From positions 18,254,577 through 18,318,576 of the forward strand of contig NC_092582.1 in NCBI RefSeq assembly GCF_037975245.1: a DNA stretch of 64,000 bases. Reading direction: 5' to 3'. Positions 51,601 to 60,600 of this stretch are shown piece after piece (position 1 is the stretch's first letter; each line of letters opens with the position of its first letter). This DNA is from Apostichopus japonicus. Taxonomy: Eukaryota > Echinodermata > Holothuroidea > Aspidochirotida > Stichopodidae. The position numbers and the translations under genes were made by a program. The notes under the pieces were generated by a model. The model did no database searches, was not told where the DNA came from, and saw only the letters and a list, made by a program, of their open reading frames with translations.

Positions 51601-54600
51601 TAAGACAATCAACTTCTCTCTTCATCATACCACGACCACCCTACGCAGCGGCCTCCAAAGACACTCTATCCAGGTGGCTAGTAGAGATCATACGCCCGTT
51701 CACATCGGGGACCTCCCGACCAAGGGCTCACGACGTCAGAGGGGTCGCGGCCTCTACAGCCCTATTCGCCGGCATCCCGATAGAGGACATACTCAAAGCA
51801 GCAGCGTGGAGAACTCCAACTACGTTCGTCGCCTGCTACTTGACCGACACTTTACACGCCGTAGCGGCATTTGGTAGCGCGGTGATGCGAGGTCCGGTGG
51901 GTAACAGGTCCCACCCCTCGGGCCTCCCACCATCGGGCAGTGCCACTCGGTGCTAAGGTTGTGAGGAGACAGGTAAGCGAGGAGCGAAGTAAATATTCCA
52001 AAACTTACTGGTTTGGATATCTACGAGTGACGAGCTTACCTGTCTCCATTCCCGCCTCCCTCCCCCGAGAGGGTGGTGGGACACAGCCGGACGGAGGAGC
52101 GGTCGCTCGACTTGACTCACGACTCCGAGCTTCACACCAGATAGACAGATCCACCTTCCACCAGAGAGCCATCGACTATGTCTATCGGTGAGTGTACCTA
52201 TGTGTTTTCGTATGCGTTTGCGTACATAGTCTTCCACTTACGTTCTCACCTAAGTTGGTCTAAGGGTAACAAGTGGCGGACTGTAAACCTTTAGGCTCCT
52301 TGTTAGTTTAAGGGGTAGTTACGCCTGCAGGGTTCAGGAGAGTGTCCCCCCTTCCCGCTGCGCCGGGGAGGGTTACACTCCCCCCTGCTAGGAAGGCGTC
52401 AGTGAATTTTTTTGTTAGGGGTTCACTTTGGGAAGTTACTTTGACGGGAGTCGTTGGGGGTGGCCAGTCCTTGCCACCCCCACTCCCGTGTCCGTGAGGC
52501 CACTCTTTAGGAATGGTCTCATGAGAAAGGAGGAGGGACCGGAAGGGGGGTCCGGTCATAGAGGGCGCACAGTGTTATTTATTTACCAGGACTTTATAGG
52601 CACGGTAGAATGAGGTGCTAAGGTTGTGAGGAGACAGGTAAGCTCGTCACTCGTAAATATCCAAACCAGTAAGTTTTGGAATTTATATGTATTGAGTAGT
52701 AGTGCATGATTTGGTCAAAGTGACACAAAGGTAAAATCAAACAAATCCCGCCCCCTCCTCCAAAAATTAAAGGCAGGTTTTCCGTTTATATGGTATGTTA
52801 AGTATAGATTTGGTGATGTCAGTTTTACAATAGTGGTGTCTCTCTATTCTTAGTTAGGCAGTGGACCATGCTTCCTGTCACTCGCTATTTAAAATGGTTG
52901 CTTGGGTTACAATATGTGATCAGTGGATAAAAATTTGCAAACCTCAAATTTTCTCAGTTTCTTTGTTCATTTGAAAGGCATGTTTGGTATTGTAGTGCAC
53001 CCTGAATAAGTGATAGTAACAATTATCTTTGTGTGAGTAACAGTTAGTATTGCATAAATCGGTTATATCCAACAACAGATCTACTGTTTGTTTTCAGATT
53101 CTGATTCAAAGTAAAATATTTTAACTGTATTCCTCTCTTGGGCAAAGTTTTTAAGGTTTTTTTTGGGTGTGACAATGGAGGCTGGGAGAAGCAGAATGAG
53201 TACATTGCATATAGATTGTGTTTTATTGCTTACCTGTTTCCTCACAAACGTAGCACCCTCACTCTACCATTCCTAGAGTGAACTGGTAAACTTTAAACAA
53301 TGTATTACCGGCCACTTCCAGTGTAATTAAGCCTCTCCTTCACATCCTACCATCCCAAAGAAGTGGCAAAAGTTTGTGGACACGGTATACAGCGAGAGTG
53401 CTAAGGTTGTGGGGAGACAGGTAAGCTCTTCACTTGTAAATATTTTAAACCCGGTAAGTTTTAGGATATTTGTGTGATATGACGTCATTTTAACAAATTC
53501 ATGGACTAATTTACTGAAGTTTATAGACCAGTTTGTTCAAGGTTGGTTGGGTTAATCACCCACTCATTAAAGATAAATTATGTGAGGTAATTATCTTAAA
53601 TTTTCATGAAATGCGATATTGAATCCTTGCTATCGAGTCAGAAAATGTAACATTTTGTAGGTTGAAATGTATGAAATACTGAGATACTCATTTTGGGTTA
53701 TCCATTCCGTTGTTTGTTCGATGCTTTCAAATTACAGTTTAAATTTATCTTGCAGCCCTTGGGAGGTTAAAGAAGAAGAGATATTGGTTTGTCCTTGCTA
53801 TAGAGTCAGAAAATGTAACATTTTGTAGGTTGAAATGTATGAAATACTGAGATACTCATTTTGGGTTATCCATTCCGTTGTTTGTTCGATGCTTTCAAAT
53901 TACAGTTTAAATTTATCTTGCAGCCCTTGGGAGGTTAAAGAAGAAGAGATATTGGTTTGTCCTCCATAAAAACAGCTGCGAGATTGTCTTGTACAAATCT
54001 CAAACAGAAATTGACCAACCTCTCGTCAGTGTCGATATCAAAGACGCCTGTATAACCCTGCTCCTGGAGAACAATCTACAGTTCCTCATTTCGTGAGTAT
54101 ATTTATATTTTCTGTTCTCTAGCATCCAGTGAATGTATCCTGCTCGTCAATCCATAAATACTTCATATTTACTCCACACTTTACTCTCCTGTCTCCTCAA
54201 AACAACAGCACTCTTGGTCTGCCAAATTCTAGAAGTGTTGGTAAACCCTTTCAAGCTCTGTCCTCTCCTGATGACCAGCTCATTCTGGTCTACTGCCCTC
54301 CTTACTCATTCTACCGCACAAAGATTCTGGGGCACTAAAGGAGACAAGAAAAAGTTTTGTTAAGAATCCAAACCTTCTTTTTAGAGGATCTGCAATCTGA
54401 CTACATACTTACACAGTTCTTGATGAAGACCATTTGTGGCATTATATGCAAACAGGTTTATTGCTAGCTCTACATTATAAAGTAAAAAAAAACAGCAAAA
54501 AAAAATCCCACATGCAATAAATGTTTTCTCCTTTCTCAATCAATAAGAATATTTTGAAAAGATTCAATGCTGGTATTGAAACAGTTGATAGGGCAGAGGT

Positions 54601-57600
54601 CACCACAGGAATCTGTGAGAAAAGTTTTGCTGATTATCCATCCCATTCCATGAAAATTTGACATTACAGTTCTTTGTCTTCTTGACTCATGTAGCCTACA
54701 GTGGTCATGCTGAGCAGGCTTGATAGAGGAAGGTCAAAGGTCGGGCTGTCTGCTCTTAAAACCTGTTGAGTCATTTGTGGCCTCAGGTGAGGTTGCAAAG
54801 TTTTTGTAACCCCACCTGAACGACCTGCTAAGAATTCTCCTGACAAGTGAAATTACAAAAATTGGAACCAATTATGTTTGAATATCAGCTACTATCGAAA
54901 CAGTATGTGCGTGGGTGATGTCAACAAACATACATTCGCACAAAACTTGTATTCTTGCTAGTACTGTGGAAGTACTACGTTAGTACCACGTTAGGCTCGG
55001 CTGGTTTGATGGATGTTTTGTAACAGTGAGATGTCTTACCGCATGTATAGTACAGTATATGAAGAGGTAATGAAGCAAGTGATATGATGTTAATGGTGGT
55101 ACAGTACTACCTTGTGTTTGGTAATGAACATAATTGCAAGTTTTTTCCGGGATTAAGCCCCTCTATACTCATATACCGTGGGCAATGGTGGATCTATCAT
55201 GTGCAGCCAGTCGTGAAATTACACATCTATCGCAAAAGGTTGATATATTGTTTATTTTAAAATCCGTACTCGGCAGTTTACGTTATGCACTATTCACTTC
55301 AGTTAGTAGATTACTACCAGTCCCGTAAGATTCGAACAGATAATTTTTCTATGCGAAAAAACGAAAATGTTCCATGCCCTTTGGGTGGTAGAATAATGAT
55401 AGGGGGGGGGGGCATTGATGGGGTTGAATGGCCATAAAGTGTGTACAGTGCTGAGATTGTGAGGTAACAGGTAAGTTTGTCACTCTTAAAGATATCCAAA
55501 CCATGCGCTGTTAGTTTTGAGGTTCCTGTGAAGTACTGATTTTATGTTGTTTATAAAGTGCAGGATCCACCTCGATCTGTAGGGCTTAACATTTGACACA
55601 TAGCGATGAGTTATGATCCACATTGTAACAGTTAGAACATGTAATTAATACTGTTTATGAACTGCAGGATCCACCTCTTCTGTAGGGCTTTGGACACATT
55701 AAACACATAGCTATGAGTTATTTGATCCACATCCTAACAGTTAGAACATGTAACACAAAGGATTACTTCACTCTGTGTTTTATTTCCCTTATCTGTCTGT
55801 TTAGTAACAATGGATTAGCTGTACACCTTTCCTTACATGACTGTTTCCATTTAGCATATATATTTAAGGCACTGTGCTTCACAAAATTGATAACATTTGT
55901 AGCCCTGCGTACCATATTTAACCCACCTTTACAGTCGGTGGCTGCCCGCTGCCCATGTGTTCAGAGACAATTGAAGTCTCCTGGAATTTAGGGATGCTGA
56001 CAAATTTTTAAAGTAGGAAAGATATTTTTTTGTAACATGTTCTTTTAGTCTGAACACTGCTGATGCTTACCTGGAATGAAGAAACAAGAAACAAGGACAT
56101 ATTAGTCAAATTTGTCTTGCAGTTGTTTATACATTACAAGTATGTCTGGAAAAATGTAGTCACACCGAAGTATAGTTATGGCAAAATAATTGAATTACTG
56201 TCTGTAGGTAAGTGTTTAATTAACAATATTTTACCAGCTAATGGAATTGACCAAATCAGAAGGAACAAAGAAGAAAAGGTATATGAATGTGTAGATATAT
56301 AATATACAGGGAGTAAAATTAAAACCTACCATCATTTTCTTCTAAATATTGAGGTTTTCAGGCGTAGTTTAATAGGTGTTATCCTTGTTGTCACAAACTT
56401 GGTTAGCCGTCGCACGCCGCAAGGACCTCGGTTTGCGTCATAGTTGTCCCTTGTTACAGGCTTCAGGTTGTTGTAGCTGGCAAATTCAAGGACTTTTATT
56501 GTCTCTTTGATGAATATCCTTTAGTATTATAAATGAGCCAAGGAAACTAAAATGACAAGAGAGAGAACACCGTTATCATAGAGGTAGCATTGGCCTGCGC
56601 AGTTGGTGCTGGGAATTATTTGTTATAGGTTGGAGGCATGGATTTTAGTTGATGCAAAGCAATCATGGTAAGCCTGTCGGGATTTCTACAATTATACATG
56701 GTAGTAAGTGTGGCCTACATTACTCAAGGTGTATGGTATTTGTAAAAATGGGGATTCATAATACTCATTTTGGCTCCAGTGAATAAAAAGATTGAAAAGG
56801 TATAACATAAATACCTTCAGTTTAAAAGGATCTCCAGTCACAAACCAGAAACTTGTGTACAGTATGAATACAAGATGAGCTACAGTAGGTTGTCTTAACG
56901 ATTTCAAAAGAGAAAACCAGCAAATGAATTATGTTGCTTAGTAGTAAGTCTAAGACCTGATGAAGACTCTGTGCTACTGTACATCATAGTCACACAGTCA
57001 TAGTCATCATAGCCACACATAGTCACACGGTATGTACTTGATATCCATGCTGATTGTCTTACATTGACCATGATGAAGTATGTTTATGCAAAACAGTTCT
57101 GCAGCTTCACTGCGCTCCTCTCTTACCTGTCTCGACGCTACTATTGCACTTTCCCATCTACCTAGCCTAGAAGAACTGGTAATATTTTAGCACTGCGCCC
57201 CCTTGACCCTCCTCCAGGTCATCACCCATCACGTCCTCCTTCCATATCTAACATTCACAAAGTTTGGAAACCTGTTCAGGAGTAACTCAGTCAAGCAAAT
57301 TCCACCGTGATTAAATGTGACTGCAAATTTAATTATAAGTGGATAATGTAAGATGATATTCTTAACCAGGAGTTGGCAAATGAGTTTATTACATCATTTC
57401 TCACGACATCTATAGATGTGAATTGTGTCATGAATTTGCACCAGAAACATTTAAATGAGGCAGCAATTTACAAAATGGATAATATCTAGAGGAAAAAAAT
57501 AGATTAGGCCTATTACTGTAGACCTATGTTAAGTTTGTGGGACACAAACAAAACTTTGTGCATTGGATAATTTTTTTATTAACTTGCTAGTAAAAAGCAG

Positions 57601-60600
57601 CAGTTATAAGATCTCTAAAAAGTTTTAAGGAATATACAATACTGTAGTATACAAATATTGCATGACTTGGTAAAAAATAGTCCATTGAAGTACAAAACCA
57701 ATGGAGAATACAGCTTTAAATAACATATCTCTCTAACAACAGGTGTAGTAGGGGTAATAATGCTAGTTTCCTTTCAGTGTTACATTCCATGGATGACTTT
57801 AGCCACAATGATTAGTCTTGACATGTTATAGTCTTTAAAAGACAAAGAGAAAAGTTATGAACGCTAATAATGTCTCTACAACTGGTTTTCAAGATATGGA
57901 ATGCTCCTTTAAGGCTAAAATTGATCATCTAGTTGCCTCATCGGTACATTGTTTAATAGTCCTTATGACTCAACATCAAAAAAAGAAACTCCAATTAACT
58001 TCATATTAAAAACAGTCTATAGAGCACCCCTTAATGACAAGCAGTGCCGATTTCTCCTAGACAAATTGGTAATGCATTGTAATTTGTAAACATGTTATTT
58101 GAGGCCAAACAGTTTTCTCCTGGTGAGTGTTCCATTTGAGGAATGGTCTGTGTGATAGACTAAGTAGTCCAGCCACTCTGATTGATAAGCCTCCGATGCT
58201 CAAAGGGAGTTTGCTCAAAAGTAAAATGGGGTGTAGTAAATACAGCTTGAACTGAAAAGCATTTTTTTGAAGGGTATACAAACAAAAGATTAAACTTTAT
58301 TTTGTTCCTGAAGTCATCACTTAAAAACTATTCACATAAAACGTGCAAACTGATCTAACGTATATCCCAGGTGTCGATGATAAGTCCCGACATCAGTCCT
58401 TAAACTTGAGTCTAACTGTGCCCCGATAATTTGACACGTCTGCGTATTGATGTCAATCTCACGAACGAAATTTATCTAACACTGTAAGCTAACTTTCGTT
58501 TTAATCCTTCTCCATCTCGTCCTCTGCAAGGTTACCTTCTGTTCTCTCTGTCTTTAAAGCTAGAGAGAGATAAAAACAAGTCAAGCCTGTCAATTGGTTC
58601 CACAGTATAAGGTTAATGCCGCATATCAGAAAGAATTTAAGGTATCCGACCCAGGGGAATAGCCTTAGTAGCCTGGGTCATTCATTAAATGCGCCCGCTA
58701 ACGAGCAATTGAGCATCTCATGCAGAAAGGCTAGAGAGACTAGAGGTAATACCTCGTTGAGATGCAGATCCCTGACAGGCTGTTAACATATTCAAATTGA
58801 AAATGGTTTGCATACAACAAGGTAGAAATAAGATTTCGAGACTTTGGGAAGACGATATTCAACTAACCCCAAATGGAACAAGAAAACTAAATTATTCATT
58901 GAAATTGAAGAAAGATTATTAGCAATATATATAGGCTTGCTAAACAAATGTTCTCTACTATTTTTGAGGATTTGCTTTGTTTCGGATTTTTCAGATTTTT
59001 AATTTTTTTTTACATTAACTTGAAAGAGGGTATGTTGCAGGTAAAGAATTTCTCATGTACCGTGCATGAAACTGGGGAGATATTCTCGTTTTGCTGGGTC
59101 ATAGTTTCGGCATCTCCTTTTGAAAGGAGGATAAATATCGGTGTTATTTTGGCCACGACTGCCAAGTTAGCCTCACATTTAAGCTTCAAAGCATCTTTTT
59201 AAATCAATTAAGTTTTCTTTTGGTGCTATCTGAAACTGAAATCCCACAGCGAATTAGCTCATTGGTTGGACTATTTAAGCTTGACTGCACATAAGAAAGT
59301 AAAACTAGAACATTTTTTCAAAATTTCAAAATTGCTTTCAACCTGCTAAAAATACTATTACAATGAAGATGTGTCTGAGTGACACAAACTGTTGAGAACT
59401 GAATTGAATCGTTAATTACTTGCTCATTAAACTGTCAATCGATCGGGGAACGAATGGATTAATTTAAAGGGTATATATTGCCAGCCAAAGTAAGGAAAAT
59501 GTGAGAATCAGTTTATGTCTCAGTAAAGAAGTGTCAAATCAGGATGCTGAGGGGGCTGCAGCCTTCCTTGTAGCCAGGCTGTGTAGGATGCAATATCTTT
59601 GTGCTGTGTAGTTCTATATATATACAATAGACAATGCTGGTCTGCAGAGATAATCTCTGGTATATTGATATTGATTCAGCATTGTTGCAGGGGATGCTGC
59701 AGCTGATGCAGCTTTTCTTTTGACATGGTGTCTTATATAATGATATAATTGAAGATTGAAGTCAAAGTTACTTCTCATGATAACTACATCCCCATGGATT
59801 TAAGTGTTTGCTTTTTGATGTATAAAAGTATAAAACTGTGGCTGCAGTATAGACTCAAAACTAGACATGATATGATTATTTATGATTCCCATGTTGTTTG
59901 GTAAAAGAGTCTTGTAGTGGAAGTCAGTAAGTCAGCCATGCTCCAGTGTCTATTCTTAATTAAGACCCACTGCAGATTTGTTGGGGTCATCTGTTGGTCA
60001 TTTGTCCATATGAATGTCCGGTAATATTTTCATCACAGTGGGTGATTGAAATTATGCCTGCTATCATGTACATAATATAGTTTCAGACTTCAGAATGCAA
60101 GAAGGAACAAGCGGCCTCATTAGTATGGCAGAAGGAACCAGCGGCCTTATTTGCATTGAAGAAGGAACTAGCGGCCTTATTTGTATTGCAGAAGGAACTA
60201 GTTAGTATTGCAGTAGGAACCAGCGGCCTTATTAGTATTGCAGAAGGAACCGGCGGCCTTATTAGTATTGCAGAAGGAACCAGTGGCCTTATTAGTATTG
60301 CAGAAGGAACTAGCGGCCTTCTTTGTATTGCAGAAGCAACCAGCGACCTTATTAGTATTGTAGAAGGAACCAGCGACCTTATTATTATGCAGAAGGAACC
60401 AGCGACCTTATTTGAATTGCAGAAGGAACCAGCGGCCTTACTTGTATTGCAGAAGGAACCAGCAGCCTTATTTGTATTGCAGAAGGAACCAGCGACCTTA
60501 TTAGTATTGTAGAAGGAACCAGCGACCTTATTATTATTGCAGAAGGAACCAGCGGCCTTATTAGTATTGCAGAAGGAACCAGCGACCTTATTAGTATTGC

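Larger units (their letters stand above)
46177..52683 (+). mobile_element. DIRS-type tyrosine-recombinase retrotransposon, apparently intact, about 6.5 kb
   Basis: Contains gag-like ORF1, RT/RNase H/methyltransferase-like ORF and tyrosine recombinase ORF, bounded by inverted terminal repeats (46177-46327 and 52510-52683), with an internal complementary region (51949-52047). That set is diagnostic of DIRS elements, which integrate by a tyrosine recombinase from a circular intermediate and leave no target duplication. Coding parts are GC-rich compared with the AT-rich host intron. ITR arms are nearly identical and all three frames are uninterrupted, so the copy looks young and possibly active. 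It lies in the sense orientation in the host gene's intron. Confidence 0.95.
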
